Source of the DNA: Linum tenue
Taxonomy: Eukaryota > Streptophyta > Magnoliopsida > Malpighiales > Linaceae
Assembly: GCA_946122785.1 (NCBI GenBank)
Contig: CAMGYJ010000008.1
Location: forward strand, 11,123,475 to 11,187,474
DNA length: 64,000 nt
Direction: 5' to 3'
The notes below the pieces were generated by a model. That model saw only the letters and a list, made by a program, of their open reading frames with translations. It made no database searches and had not been told where the DNA came from. The translations under genes and the position numbers were made by a program. Below, piece after piece: positions 20,389 through 33,144 of the stretch (within the stretch, counting starts at the first letter, position 1; each line of letters starts with the position of its first letter).

Positions 20389-23141
20389 TAACAGTAACTT
20401 GAGTTGTAAGGTAGCCATTCATATAAATTGTCTGGAAGTTGTGTCGTCTTTGTATCATGCCCCGTAAGTTGGACAGAGGCAGAGAACCCTTGAACTCTTC
20501 TTTGGTATAGGGTGTTCAAACAGAGTGGTTACCGTGGTAATCATTTTAAGCGGTAGTATATTGATAGTTTTGTTTGGTTAATTTGGATAATTTATTTTAT
20601 TTAGTTAAACTTTTAAACTTTTGTGTTTTAGATGGTTTGGTTTCATACACTTCTAATCAATCAAATCAATTAATCAAACTAGCTTATAAGTCGGTCCGTT
20701 GGCCGGAATGTTTGTATTTGAATATTTATATTTTATGTTATGTTTAACTTTATTAATTCGTTTAATTTTATTGGCAATCCTTCGATCGAGATGATACATA
20801 AACAATGAATGTATAGGTTGAATAATTGAAGAAATACTATCAGCATTTAAGTATATGAAAATGTATCATTAATCCAATTTCTTAATTATAATTAAACTCC
20901 TGTTAAAATGTTATTGGTTAATTAATTGTCAGGACATATAGAGTATAAAAGCCTGCTGGAATTCCCACACGACCCATAGATAATTGAAAACTAAAATCTC
21001 ATAATCCTACATAAAGGGTTCAATGCTCTCCTTTTAGGAACCACATGCCACTAATTAAAAAGAAATGAAGAGTTGTTGATTCAAGTCAACCATATACTAA
21101 TAACTCAACTAAAAGGGAACCATCAAAAGTTGAGTGCAAATGACAAAATTAAGGTTACCTCCAATATACTAATGACTCGATCAAACTAATAAGACACAAG
21201 ATTAGACACTACTTATCTCCTCATTAGTTTGAATAGAGAATCAACCTTAATTTTAATAAATCAATAAATGATTCCTCATTTTAATATAGACATAGGTTGT
21301 GGTAGCTGCACAACCATAAACCTAAAGACCAATAGCCACCAATATTCGTTGTAAAACCAACTTTTTATCCCCTCTATCTGCAATCTCAAGAGACATTTGT
21401 TTCAACTCAAAATTCACTTTCTAATCCTTCTCCTGCAATTCTATTTCTGCTACTTTGATGGACCTTCTCTATGTGGCCCTCAATTTCTCTTCCAATTGGG
21501 ATTCTTGTCAACTCGCTCTTCAACTCCTCAACCTTTTCTTGTATTTGGCAAACTCATCTTCCTTAGTGGCATTTGTAATAAGCTCGGTAAAGTCACTCCT
21601 CATCTCCAATTCCATCAGTATGCTCATATCCTCCTTGACTGCCTTCACCTACTCCTGATCACTTCCATGCCACCCTCTCCATTTTCATAAATATCCTCAT
21701 CATCTCTCACTTCTCTCTCTTAAACTACTACAGTTTTACTTTCATGTCTTTCAATATCCTCCTCAATTTGATCACTACCCTCGCCAACTCCCTCTTCTCT
21801 GTCTTCACCTGATGTAGTTGAACTTTAATTGCTACCAAATCTGAACATAATTTCTTCCCCCGCTACTTCCTTTCCAAACCTAATCCCAACTCTTCTACTC
21901 CAAGTTCAACATCACCACCTCCCAGAGTATTGTTGCGTGGAGGCTAAATTTTACCAATCATTGTGGCTTACAATTATATTGATTGACACTAAACACATCG
22001 ACAAAATCAACAGTGCCTAACTAATCCTAAAACAATATCAAAATTTGATCGGTGAGCTGGACCATAAGAATCGAGATAAATGAAGAAAAATATGGTATAG
22101 CTATGATAAAATAAATCCTGAGCGGAAATATTATACGGGAAAAATAAAATGGTGATATTATTTTATTATTTCAATAGCTAACCAAAGAACAAAAAAAAAA
22201 TACAGCAAACAAACAACAAAAAAGTAGATAGGGAGATAGAAAAGTACAACTGCTCGTGTTCTACCCAAATATCTATTTGATTTCAAACAAATCAAGCACC
22301 CAAACCACCGTTCAAATTCCTTTTCTATATGTTATAAATCAATCACAAACAACTTAGATAAATTGGGAAGGGAATAATAGCCTACCAGTTCAACTCAATG
22401 AACCTTCTATGAAGACAAAAGCATCACTGAAGTTGAAACCTAAGAACAGAAAGAGGAGCAATGACGCAAGAGATCCACCGGGCTTCAAATATCGTTTACA
22501 CAATTGGATCAAAATAAATAGATCTTCTGCATGTTCTTCTCATGATACAACCAGAAAATAAAAGTCGTTTTTGTTATTAATAAGTAAGATAAAACCATGG
22601 GACAAAGAGAAAAAAATGAATGACTTACATATGTGAAGCGATTTACCTTGGACGAAGACCAAAAACCCATTCAAGTTCAAAGTCTGGTACAGGAAGAGAA
22701 GTAAAGAAGGAGTATATAACTGATCAAACATCGTCTTCAGTAATAGAAGCATCAAAATAGTTATTGTAGTAATTTATCGATATATGAGAGATAGAATCAT
22801 TGGGCGAAATACTACAACACCTTTCATTTTAATTAACTATATACCCATACCAAGTATAAAATAACAAAGTTTAATAACTCAATCGAATGATTTTTTACCG
22901 ATTTTATGCATAAAGTTACCTAAATTCGCTTTGTGTTGTAAATTTTATTTATAGAAGGAAAAAAGTATTAATATCTCCGTAATTGCAATCGTCAAGTTTT
23001 CTCTAATTTGCACTCCAGTACCCACCCCCATGGTATTACTGTTTCTCATAATCTTCCAATTTTTTCTAGTTATCGATCGTCAACCTTTCATTCCTTTCCT
23101 TCAAAAAAACATATTTTCTCCAAAATTTTAAGATTCTAATA
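20389..23141. other. Intergenic DNA, no gene recognised
   Basis: AT-rich sequence downstream of GDPD4; the 3' UTR is presumably within the first few hundred bases. Around 21390-21830 composition is more coding-like. On the minus strand, broken reading contains charged runs such as MRSDFTELITNATKEDEF, interrupted by several stops, so this may be the remnant of an unknown gene or transposon. I would not call a gene there. Confidence 0.5.
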
Positions 23142-23496
23142 TATAAAAGGATAATGTCAATTTTTTATTCAAATCTTTTTCAGATTATTTTATATTATCC
23201 AAACCTATTAAAATTCTATTAATTATCAAAATCTTTCATAATGCATCAATATATTAGCCATATTTATGTTATCATTAATAATTTTGTAACTCTTTCCTTA
23301 GTTTAAATATTAAAATTTTGAAAATGTTGACCTTCATGAGTATTCCAAGTCAGTATCAAGTTGTCAAGTCAATATTACTAACAAAATTACTAACTGAAAG
23401 TTAACATTTGGCTAATTGTTAGTATTTCGATAGGTTTGGATAATATAAAAGAATCTGAAAAAGCTTTGGATAAAAAATAGAGATTATCCTATAAAA
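23142..23496. mobile_element. 341-bp MITE with about 70-bp TIRs
   Basis: The element is about 23149-23489, beginning GGATAATGTCAATTTTTTAT and ending with the reverse complement of GGATAATCTCTATTTTTTAT. Paired arms match for about 70 bp, including TTATATTATCCAAACCTAT. Flanks share TATAAAA at 23142-23148 and 23490-23496 (7 bp exact; 9 bp with mismatches). It has no coding capacity. The superfamily is uncertain; the duplication length is compatible with hAT or Mutator types. Confidence 0.75.
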
Positions 23497-26400
23497 AATT
23501 CTTGTACCAGTTCAAACAATATGTAGATTAGTGGTCACCTGAATAATCTGATCTAATTTTTATCTTCCAATCTAGTCATGACTTCTTAATCCAACTGAGA
23601 TCACAATTCCTACAAAGAGCCCACATGAAAATGAGCAACTTGGCATTTATTAGTCACACAAAATCTCAATCCAAATGCATGTTCTTCTAAATTTTTTTGC
23701 TTATTCTTTGTATGAGATGAGATCAGTTGACGCTATGATAGTGTTGCTGGAACGCATATAGAGTTGACTACCGATGGATTGGGATGGTTTATGAGATGGC
23801 TGAGCCTTGTATTGCCGCCTGTCGAACCTAAAGGAAGAAGAGACGGTGAGATAGTCAAACATGAGATTTTTTTTATGTTTGTTGTTGTAGGGTTTGTGAT
23901 TAGGAAAAGGATGCTACGAAAATGGAGCTACGAATACGATTTGTTGAAAACGATGTCGTTTTGAAGTGGTCCGGTGCTCGGATTAGTTGGTTGAATCAGA
24001 CGAATTTCTTGATTTCATTGGGTTTTCCAGGGTTTGGTCGGCCTAGGTAGATAACCGATTGGGCCTTCCGCGCTTAGTACGATACTCGGGTTTGTGAATA
24101 ATTGGTTCGATCAGCCGAGTCAAACTCGGGTTGACAATCATGGTTATGAGTCTTGTCTTTGTTGAAAGATACATTGGTTCAAATCCCAATTTTTTCTATT
24201 TTTCTATAAATAATACAGATAAATAATTTTGAAGACAAAAATATCATTCATACTTTCAGTCTCGATATATAAAATTTGAAATGGGGAAACAATTTTCTCA
24301 TTCCAGTATTATATATTGTGTAGAGTGTATATGTTGACGTGTCTTTGCCCAACATATTCATGAACACATAAAAAGGGTGAAATGAACAAACATATTAAAC
24401 TTAACCTCGTATAATTATTGTTGGATCCAATCATGCCAGATTAAAAAGGGGTTTAAAACTTAGCAGTTACCAGGCTAAAACGTTCAAAGGACCAGTGTAA
24501 TCGCACAAAGATATGAATATAATTGCTTCATAGTAGTTCTAAAAATCAATAAGAATTATGCATATTCAATACTGGATTTTGATATGCAATATTCGAACTA
24601 TTGATATTTGATTTGTGATTTTAAAGTTATCCTTATTTGGCCATGTTGTTCTTTATTGGTTTGTTTATGTTTGTGTCTTCGAAGTTAGGGGTTGTTTATC
24701 TTGTTGTCTCTGGTGCTTGAATGTGCCTTCGTTGTGTAACTTGTTTAACTCTTAACTCCTTATTTAACTAATGAATTTCACCTTAAAAAAAATATTAAAA
24801 TAATCACAATATAAAAATTGAAGTATCGAACATCAATAAGTACTTATAGGAGTTTTACTTGGCTAGCTAACCATTGAAAAGTTCTGTGATTTTCCGATTT
24901 TAGCTTCATGTGTGTTTTTAATTTAAAGACATACAACAAATTAATGTAGTGTGATTGGGTACAGCCTTGTCTCTGTTTAAAGCAACCGAGGTTCAAATCT
25001 TGCAGGCAATAAAATTATTATTATTTTTTACTTATTAGAAAATAAGATGACATTTACTATTATAACCCTAGCTACAATTAAGGAGGACACAGAGAATTCA
25101 AAATGGAGAAAATCTCACAAAGTACTACCATATTATAATGGAGGATAAATAATTAGTCATATATTATTATATTATATATGCATATGTTGCAATAACTATA
25201 CAAGAGTTAATCTTTGTTTTTTTTTTCGTTGAATTTTTATTATTCGACATACCAAATTTTGTCATTATTTGTATAATTCGTTTTCAGTAGTACTTGAATC
25301 TCCTCGTAGAGACTATCCTGTAAGTAGTATGTTTGTTTTTCTGTGATAGATTTGTTAGCTCAAGTTATGCCATTGGTTATATATATTTCTGGAGTTTTTA
25401 TTTTATGGTTATAATTGGTCATATTTTATTAATTAAAATCAAATAAGTTTATGGTCTTTTGCAGCCTCCAAGATACATATAAATGGGTATCGAGAGTCAT
25501 TAACTCATACATGCAAATGATTCACATAGGTGCACAATGGACTAAAATTTGGCTGCTAACTTGCTATTTTGTTTAACAAAAAACTAACGCACATCGATCT
25601 TTTGGTTAAAACATCTCTTGTTCGCGATCCCAAGGGAACAATCATGACCTAAGTATTGAAATTTGGATCAATATGATTGCTCTTAATCCATACTCAGCTT
25701 ATTTTGCACTAATTATTCAATTAAACCTTCCCCGGATGCTCGAGAATGATAGTTCACTAAAATCATTCAAAGAAATAACAAATCCAACCATTCAAAATCG
25801 TTATGCTAACAATGGTTAATAGTGTACACAAGTCAAAATTAAGATTGAAATTTACAGGATTTGTAGATAGTGATAATAAATTATAAAATAAAACTAAAAA
25901 AAATGTGATCCTGGAGCTAATTGGGCCCGTAGGAACAAACAAACTCTCATTCTAGGAAAACAAATATCTTTATAGATGTTCACATCAAATTTAAAGTTTG
26001 CAATCTCCTTCAACCCTAATTGATTTTCCTTCTCGCTTTTATTAGTCGAGACTTTTATAATTTATAAATCGATTGTTAATTCAGTAAATTCCTCAACAAA
26101 AGTAAATTACTGAATGATCAATGATGTTGGATGAATATAGGGGTTCATGTAACAAAATATAATCAAAAGTAAGAGAATGTGGATTCAAAAAATCAAATTC
26201 TCTAAAGACCATGGACAAAGTCAGAAAACATCAAATTAATGACAAAATTAGCATACCACATTAAACCAATGGGAAGTAGGAATTAGATGAACGATTTTGA
26301 CTACAAAAGCATCATTGTGATGATGTTTTGATTGTATTACTGCAATCAATTCGGAGTAACGGAGAAAAGAATCACTACGATCTATTTTGTAAAGTTTTGT

Positions 26401-26519
26401 AAAAAAAAAACAGCAAAAGCTTAGTTACTCATTTGAATGAAATTCTTTTGTGCCTATACCCTTATAATCCCAATGGTATTACCGTTGGACCAAGCATTTG
26501 TTAAATTGCGCATATATTG
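23497..26519. other. Intergenic DNA with transposon debris
   Basis: No host gene is recognised. 24640-24790 looks like a truncated LINE 3' end (separate entry). Two stretches, near 24140-24190 and 24945-25015, contain GGTTCAAATC, the B-box core of a tRNA promoter, but no clover-leaf can be folded, so at most they are SINE-like remnants. The rest is AT-rich and featureless. Confidence 0.5.
24640..24792 (+). mobile_element. 5'-truncated LINE 3' end
   Basis: T-rich sequence ends in CTAATGAATTTCACCTT followed by an A run. The same kind of end, ATTGATTTCACCTTTATC plus A tail, closes the full-length minus-strand LINE at 33671-40113, so this is probably a truncated copy of that family. Target-site duplication not resolved. 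Confidence 0.42.
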
Positions 26520-27832
26520 TTTTTAAAAGGCAAAATACATTTGTATAGCCAAAATTTTAATGATTTTGCCAATAATAGCCACTTTTGGAGAAATACCAAA
26601 TATAGCCAATTCTGTCCAATTTTTTAACGGTGTTATCTAACGTGTTGACTGGATTGATGTTTCTTGCTGATGTGGCATTTTCAAAAAAAAAAAAAAAATG
26701 CTAGGTGAAAATGATTATTTCATTATTATAAATTAATTATAAAAACAAAAACAAAATCCTTGACACCTCTTCCCTCTCTCTTCTCTCGCCTTTTCCCCTA
26801 TCCTTCTTCAACCATGCATCTCCGTTTACCTTGCCTAGCTCCCGATGAAGAAATTGGAGGGTTTTAGATCGAAGGTGCAGCAGTGGAACAGAAAAGAAGA
26901 AGTACAAGCCGCCGTCGCCGCCGTTCCCAAACCGACGAACCCGAAGAAGTATATAAGGGTTCCGATTAACCATTGTCGGCGAAAGATTCTCAAATAAAAA
27001 ACAATCTTCCATACTACGGAGGAAGAATCAGCTCAACGACGAGTTGATATGTGAGGGCCAAGTGCCGAGCTGGTATCCGTCGGGCGGAGCTTGTCCCTGG
27101 ATCCGGAGCCCCGATCCGGGCTCATAGAGTAGAACGGCTGCTGCTGTGGCGGTCGAAAGAGGCATGGGTTTTGGAATCGTGACCGAGCGGGGGCCTCATT
27201 GGTGCTTCGGCAGCGGCAGCAGAAGTAGAAGGCAAGAACGGCGGAGAGGATTACAGCGGCGACGAGGAAGGAGAGGGAGACGATAGGTTTTTATTAAGGG
27301 GCCAGGGATCGAGTTTTGGCAGCACTGGTGGGTGGTTGGAGAAGACGGTGCGAAGATGGAGGGTTAGGGAATCGAGTTTTGGCGGCATGGAATTGGAGTG
27401 GAAGATGGTTGTTGGCTTGGATTCTTGGTTCTTGTCTCTGTCTTTGATTTGGGAATGGATAGAAAGAGTTTCCTTTCCCTGGCGAGAGGAAGAAGATGAA
27501 AAGGGATACATTTGCTTTTTTTTAATTCAATTTTGTTATTAAAGACAAATTAAAATTATTTATTTTTAATTTTTAATTGAAATAACAAGTGGCATCTACG
27601 TGTCACCAACGGTTGAGTTGTCGCTGATGTGTGCGATGATTGGCATCCTAGTCAGCTTACCGTTAACCTAACTGACAAAGTTTTTAACAACGTTAAAGTT
27701 TACAGCGAAAATGGCTATATTTGTCATAAAACTTTCAAAATTCTGGCTATATTTGGTATTTCTTCAAAAGTGGCTATTATTGTCACAAACCTCAAAGTTT
27801 TGGCTATACATATGTATTTTGCCTTTTTAAAA
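26520..27832. mobile_element. MULE with 9-bp TSD (family member 1, Pack-MULE candidate)
   Basis: The element is 26529-27823 (1295 bp), starting GGCAAAATACATTTGTATAG and ending with the near-identical reverse complement. The TIRs are about 200 bp and contain repeated (TA)GCCA motifs (ATAGCCACTTTTGGAGAAAT). Flanks repeat TTTTTAAAA at 26520-26528 and 27824-27832. The GC-rich centre has no transposase. On the minus strand (about 27050-27280) it encodes a hydrophobic stretch followed by FCCRCR, resembling a membrane-protein fragment, so it may carry host sequence. A second member of the family lies at 56452-57562. Confidence 0.87.
27060..27285 (-). pseudogene. Unrecognised membrane-protein-like fragment inside the MULE
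   Basis: The minus strand reads a hydrophobic segment VSLSFLVAAVILSAVLAFYF directly followed by CCRCRS and a Pro/Gln/Ser-rich tail that reaches a stop near 27060. Base composition is strongly GC-rich compared with the TIRs. This looks like a transmembrane helix plus juxtamembrane region of a captured gene, but I do not recognise the parent, and it has no start codon. Confidence 0.35.
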
Positions 27833-29783
27833 CTTTAAACTTTAAAAAACTGAACTTCATCCAATATACCTTTGGTGATTATAAAAATAAAACAAATCCC
27901 AATGTATTGTTTGTATTTTGTGGGCTGAGTTGAATGGTCTTTTAAGGCTTACTAACTATTGGGTTTGTGGTGTTCGTGGGCCCTTTAAATTGAGGCCCGT
28001 TATATCTTGTTTCTCTCATGGGACGTTTTTCATACGTAAGCCCTTTGGAGCTCAAGCTTGCTAGGGATTTCAACTTTTACTACACTTTGTATATAACGAA
28101 AACAACAATTCTTATGCCTCGGCACAATAATATATCAAATGCATTTTCTTTATCTAGTTCGTTTATAACTTTGAAACTCAGAATAATCCGACCTTCCATA
28201 ACCTAGATATGTAACTCGCACAATGTATTTTGCAAACTCCTCGTGATGTTGATTCATAATGTTGTGAGTTTGTGACCCGACTAGATTTGCTATGCATTGC
28301 GACCATGTCCTTTTACGAACTGGATATAATTGTTCAAAATCAGTATGGGTAATCCCAAGTCTACTTCGTGATTAAGACCCAAAATCCTAAGGTGGTTTGC
28401 TTCGTGGATTTGAAAAATGAAGGTTTTGTTAAAATTTGGGTTTTGTAAAACCATGAATATATGAGGGTTTTGGGTTCATCATGGACTTGAAAAATACTAT
28501 TATTTGTTTCATAGATTTCATGATGGAATTGGTTAATTAGATTTGTATGTATGAAGTGAAATTTACCTTTATTTCCCTCATTGGTATGAGAAGAGAAATG
28601 AAATAGGAGGGGTAGTTTGGTCTTAAATGATGGGCTTCAAAGTCCATGATCAATTCTCACCTAAATAGGTGGAACTTTCAAGTCCGTGGGGTCCACGGAT
28701 TTGGACCCTAAAAGTTCGTGGGACCCACAGATTTGTTGCCACTAAACGCATCAAGCAAACAATGAATTTTGGACAAAATTCATGTTGAATCCAAATTCCT
28801 CACCAAATCCATCAAGCAAACAAGCCCATTTAAAAATTATAGATGTTGTTCTATATATTACTTCATTATCATTTATCAAGGCTCACAATTTGCTGAATGG
28901 CTCAATTGCTTTTGACGCACAACTCGTAGTAACTTACCCCAACTTTAACTTACAATATGCGAAGATCATGTACGAAATCATACCTAATCAGTGTAAGATT
29001 TATCAAATCATCTTATTTCTTATAACAATTCGAGTCATGTGAACAAGTCGACATTTGGCACACACGATATAATTACTTGTTTGTCACATACACTCTACTT
29101 GTCCGTGACTGATTGATGGAGAATAAAAAATCATTATACTCTTTGAAACGAGAAGTAATTTAAACAAATAAGAAGAGGAGAAAAACTTGCAAAATAAAAG
29201 AGTGGGCATTATAATGGCAAACCTATACACAGAGACAAAAAGAAATGATGAGGTTGGCACATCCCACAGTCCCCCGCTCCGCCCTCCAATCCTACCTTTT
29301 GCTTTCTTCCTAAATATTTTTTTTAATAAAATGTTGGAAATTTGTTATTATTATATTAATTTGCTGTGATTACTGATTTTGCTGTCCATTCCACGTTGTG
29401 AATATAAAAAAAATAAATAATAAAGAAATAGGGTGTACACGTCCCATATTGACATCATCTCCACGCCATGCACACGCCACCTTCCAGTTTCCTATTTTAA
29501 GCACAAATTTAACTAAACAAAGTGACTCATTGCGCTTTACTAACTTCGTACAAATATTTTCATTTGTTAATAATAAATTATCATGGCAATTTTAAGAATA
29601 AATATAAGTGTGTGCTTCTTCTTCCCACTAATCTGAATTATTAGAAGAAGTTATCAATAATCAGTAGTCACCCGTATATATTCATAAATCCAAGCATTAT
29701 TTTTTAAAATTTTTTTTATAGAAAAATCCAAGCATTATTAACCAAACACATTGCCTAACTTTTAGCTATATGGTTGGATTGCC
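27833..29783. other. AT-rich intergenic DNA
   Basis: No gene is recognised. A MITE-like inverted-repeat element occupies about 28391-28827 (separate entry). The rest is AT-rich with short ORFs lacking any family signature. Confidence 0.5.
28391..28827. mobile_element. Probable MITE, about 437 bp
   Basis: The left end GGTGGTTTGCTTCGTGGATT and the reverse complement of the right end (GGGCTTGTTTGCTTGATGG) form imperfect TIRs. Further inside, FACING repeats of GTGGGACCCACRGATTTG type occur near 28680-28740. I could not define a clean target-site duplication, so the exact borders are uncertain. Confidence 0.5.
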
Positions 29784-30722
29784 TTACACTCTGTTTGGGA
29801 AGAGGGGTAAATGGGAGGAGGGTGCAAATGTGAGGGGTAAATACAGTTTCCAACACATTTGCACCTGTTTGGTTAATTTGGAACAGTAGGGGGGTGCAAA
29901 ACGGGAGTGCAAATTTACTGTTTCGGCTTACCCCCCAAATTGGGGTGCAAGGGAAGGAAGGAAGAGAGGGGGAGGGGGAATTATGGAATTTTGTTTTTCT
30001 AATTGTGTTATATATAATTATATAATTATATAATAATTAATATTATCAATTTCTTCTTTTTATAAATATCATTAATGTAAACATTATTCGGGGTTGACCA
30101 TTTGACTCGGGAAACAAGTTTATCAATGTTCGTCAAGTCAAATCTATATCTCTTGGTTGAATCGAATTTGCATTGAAAATTAGAGATACGAGGTGTTTGT
30201 GAAAAAGATAGAGAGAAATTGTTTGGTTAACTCAGTTTATTTGAATAAATAGTTAAAACTTACAAATTCGAACGTGTTTGACTAAGTTTGACAATTTAAA
30301 ATTAAACTAGACACGAAAACCCTATATAGGATGACCAGTTACAAGTTGAGCTTCGAGTTTTGAGATCGCTCGATCAATGATTATACAATTGTCATAATTA
30401 ATTATTATTTGAGCATTATTATATAATAACTATTTTTAGTAAAGTATATTTATTATTATATAATAATATTTATTTTATTATTTTATGATAATATTTTAAA
30501 ATTTTAAAATCTATTTTGTAATCTAAAATTTATTTTTAAAATTTATTTTAAAATAATATAATTACTTACTTTTCACTCTATTTGCACCCCCCTACTTTTT
30601 CATCCAAACAACAATTTACCCCTCCACTTACACCCCCCAGCAATTTGCACCCCCCAACAATTTACCCCTCAACTTGCACCCTCCTGCAATTTGCACCCCC
30701 CTTGTTGCCAAACAGAGCGTTA
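29784..30722. mobile_element. PIF/Harbinger-type MITE, 933 bp, TSD TTA
   Basis: The element is 29787-30719. Termini are CACTCTGTTTGG and the reverse complement of CGCTCTGTTTGG, and both sides are flanked by TTA (29784-29786, 30720-30722), the diagnostic duplication of PIF/Harbinger (Tourist) elements. Both subterminal regions are packed with GGGTGCAAA / GGGGTAAAT motifs (inverted on the right side, for example AATTTGCACCCCCC repeated three times or more near 30580-30705). The AT-rich centre has no ORF. Confidence 0.82.
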
Positions 30723-31059
30723 TTGTTTGTTGGTCCAAATAAACCAAGGATCATTATAAAAAAAAAAAAAACCAAGGATCATCCAGCTTGTGCTCAAGCA
30801 CTTTCTGATTCTCAATCTAGATGCAAAATTTGGGAATGTTATGTCACATAACCACCTCATTTGAAACATCATTTGGATAATTGATGTCATTAAAATCGCC
30901 TATCACAATCCGAGAAAGACCATTTGTATTAATATACCTAATCTCTATTAATATACCTAGCATGTCGTACGTACAACTGCTACACTGTCCAAAGATGACG
31001 AGCTCCTAGGTTCCCGATCTTGTAAGTAATATACCTAGCATTTGTATTAATATACCTAA

Positions 31060-31241
31060 TCTCATAAGTGAATTTGTACATTTATATTATAATACAACTT
31101 GAAATTGTACCATAAAGATATTTATACAAAAGAGTACAGGTACAATCTGAAATTGTACCATAACGTTAAAGATACAACTTTAAGTTATACCACAAAGACA
31201 AAAAACTAAAGTATCACTGCTTTAAAGTATTGTAAAATTCC
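31060..31241 (-). mobile_element. MITE-like element, inverted relative to 33334-33574
   Basis: The reverse complement of this segment matches 33334-33574: GGAATTTTACAATACTTTAA at the end, then repeats of GGTACAACTTGAAGTTGTACC-like palindromes and TACTCTTTTGTATAAAT. The far end (near 31060) is poorly preserved, so the left border is approximate. Confidence 0.6.
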
Positions 31242-31309
31242 TCTTTAGAACTACCTAGACTATTGATTATGGAGTTTGCCCATAGGAACCAATTATCTCT
31301 GGTTTGCTT

Positions 31310-31620
31310 TGAAAAACTTGTGGTCAATTTTAAGAGAACTTGTGGTATATGCATGCTTTATGAGGTTGTTTTGTCTGCTTAAAAAAACTTGTGGCATGCT
31401 TTATAAGGTTTATGATATGCTTCGATAAACTTTTGGTATACTTTATGAGGTTTCTGGTCTGATTTGAGGGACTTGTGTTTGCTTTGCATTTTCTGGTATG
31501 CTCATATGAATTTGTGGTGTGGTGATGTTCTAGTATGTTTTATACACTTTCTGGTATACTTTTTATTGTTTTTGTTTCTTGTATGTGTTTTGTGGTATGC
31601 TTCATTATACTTGTGATGAG
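31310..31620. repeat. Degenerate minisatellite (unit about 30-60 bp)
   Basis: About ten imperfect repeats of ACTTGTGGTATGCTTTATGAGG-like units alternate with GCTTTGA / GCTTCATTA variants. Units vary in length and sequence, so the array is old. No coding capacity. Confidence 0.6.
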
Positions 31621-31837
31621 GGCGGGACACGAAATAAAAGAGCAACTACTTCACACGGGTGTGCCCCCTATAATTTTTAAAAATGACAAGCGTACCCCTC
31701 TCTTTAAAAATTAACATTAGTTGTGGTCAAACCCTTATAAATAACAAATTCATCAAAATCAAAAGTTCTTATTGGTTGGAGCTAGTGTTAGCACCATTCT
31801 AACAAATTTAGAGTTAGCTTCATAACCTTTTCAGGAG

Positions 31838-32965
31838 TTGAGGGAGGAATTTCCTCATCTTTCAGTTCTGTCGGGAATCACAGACCTCCATCGACAATCC
31901 TCGACTCAATATAGACCAAACAATTTTCTTTCACAATATACAACTGATCTGCCCACGTCTTATCCAAGGAACCACAAATACCATCTCTCATTCCAAAACA
32001 AGCGGTCGCTACAAGCTAGACTCCTAAACACATGCCAAGTGAACCAATGAAAGGACTGCAGTATATTGGTAACAAGTCAGAAATATCATCCACGAGTCTC
32101 TAGTTTTACTATTACTCAACTTTAATTTATTATATAGTAAAGTCAAATTAAAACAGTGATTACTATAAAAAACAAAAACTACTCTAACAAACAACGAAAA
32201 TATTAAACTAACAAATTACAAGGTAAAAGGCTCACTCAGGTAATGATTCCCTCTAGCCACTAGCCAAAATATTGATGAATAATTATGAAACTTCTTTAAA
32301 CTCTTCGTTCATAATACAAAGAGTCTTTAACCAGCCTTGAATCATGATTAAAGCAATCAACGCCCTCTTGAGTTGATTGCTTAGAGGGACACTGTCCTTA
32401 ACTAAGACAACTGATAAAGGCAATTCAAACTAGAATCCATCAATTGGTTGAATTTTCACCCAATACAAAAGCAATTGATCTACACACTCTTGGAGAATCG
32501 ATCTCTTACTTTGAATCAATGTTGCTCTATTAACTTAATTAGATATTCTCACTCATAGGTCAAAACAGAAAATCAATGTTGCTCTACCAACTTAATTAGA
32601 TATTCTCACTCATAGGTCAAAACAGAAAATCAATGATCCATGGCCAAGGCAAAATTGACTCATTAAATATGCACAAATAGGATACAATCTAAGGTTTAAC
32701 AAGTAAGAGTACTCATATAATCATCAAATAAACTAAACATAACTAGGGTTCCTCATAACCAAGTGAAAGTAAGTTTACTCCATAAAGACAACAAAATACA
32801 AAGAAAAAGAGGATTGATATCATGATTTTGGAAATATGCTCTTTATCTTCAGTCTCTTCTCCTATACTTATTTCTTGAGCTCCAATGGTAGAGAAATCAC
32901 TCAATTTCACTCCCAAGACTCTTAAGGATCACTCTCCCTCTATAGGATTCATAATTTGGGTGTTT
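31838..32965 (-). repeat. Dispersed repeat, copy A (uninterrupted)
   Basis: About 1.1 kb homologous to 33145-33650 joined to 40114-40910. Shared landmarks include TTTCCTCATCTTYCAGTTCT, CTCACTCAGGTAATGATTCC and TTTCTTGAGCTCCA. Read on the minus strand it resembles the untranslated leader of plant LTR retrotransposons, but no gag or pol sequence is attached, so that origin is only an inference. A 65-bp block near 32520-32640 is itself tandemly duplicated (ATTAGATATTCTCACTCATA twice). Confidence 0.72.
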
Positions 32966-33144
32966 GGAAGTCCAAAAGCTTCCTATAATAAACTCCATAG
33001 GAACATCATGAAAAATATCTAGATAGAAATATCTTTGACGCCTCTGAACTACATGGTTACCCGACCACTACTTACGAATATAACACATATTGTTCTAATA
33101 GATACAATGTGCCACTCATGAAAACCCAATTACACCTAACAATG

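Larger units (their letters stand above)
30723..31837. other. Intergenic DNA with repeats
   Basis: Contains a MITE-like element (about 31060-31241) and a degenerate minisatellite (about 31310-31620), listed separately. No gene is recognised. Confidence 0.5.

Noticed and set aside
21390..21830. Coding-like minus-strand region downstream of GDPD4
   Set aside because: It has several stops and no recognisable domain; mentioned only in the intergenic entry.
24945..25015. tRNA-like stretch with GGTTCAAATC
   Set aside because: Only the B box is recognisable; no acceptor or anticodon stem can be formed, so it is not a tRNA gene.
31310..31620. Regularly spaced repeats considered as a CRISPR-like array
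   Set aside because: Units are imperfect, spacing is irregular and the host is a plant; this is a degenerate minisatellite.
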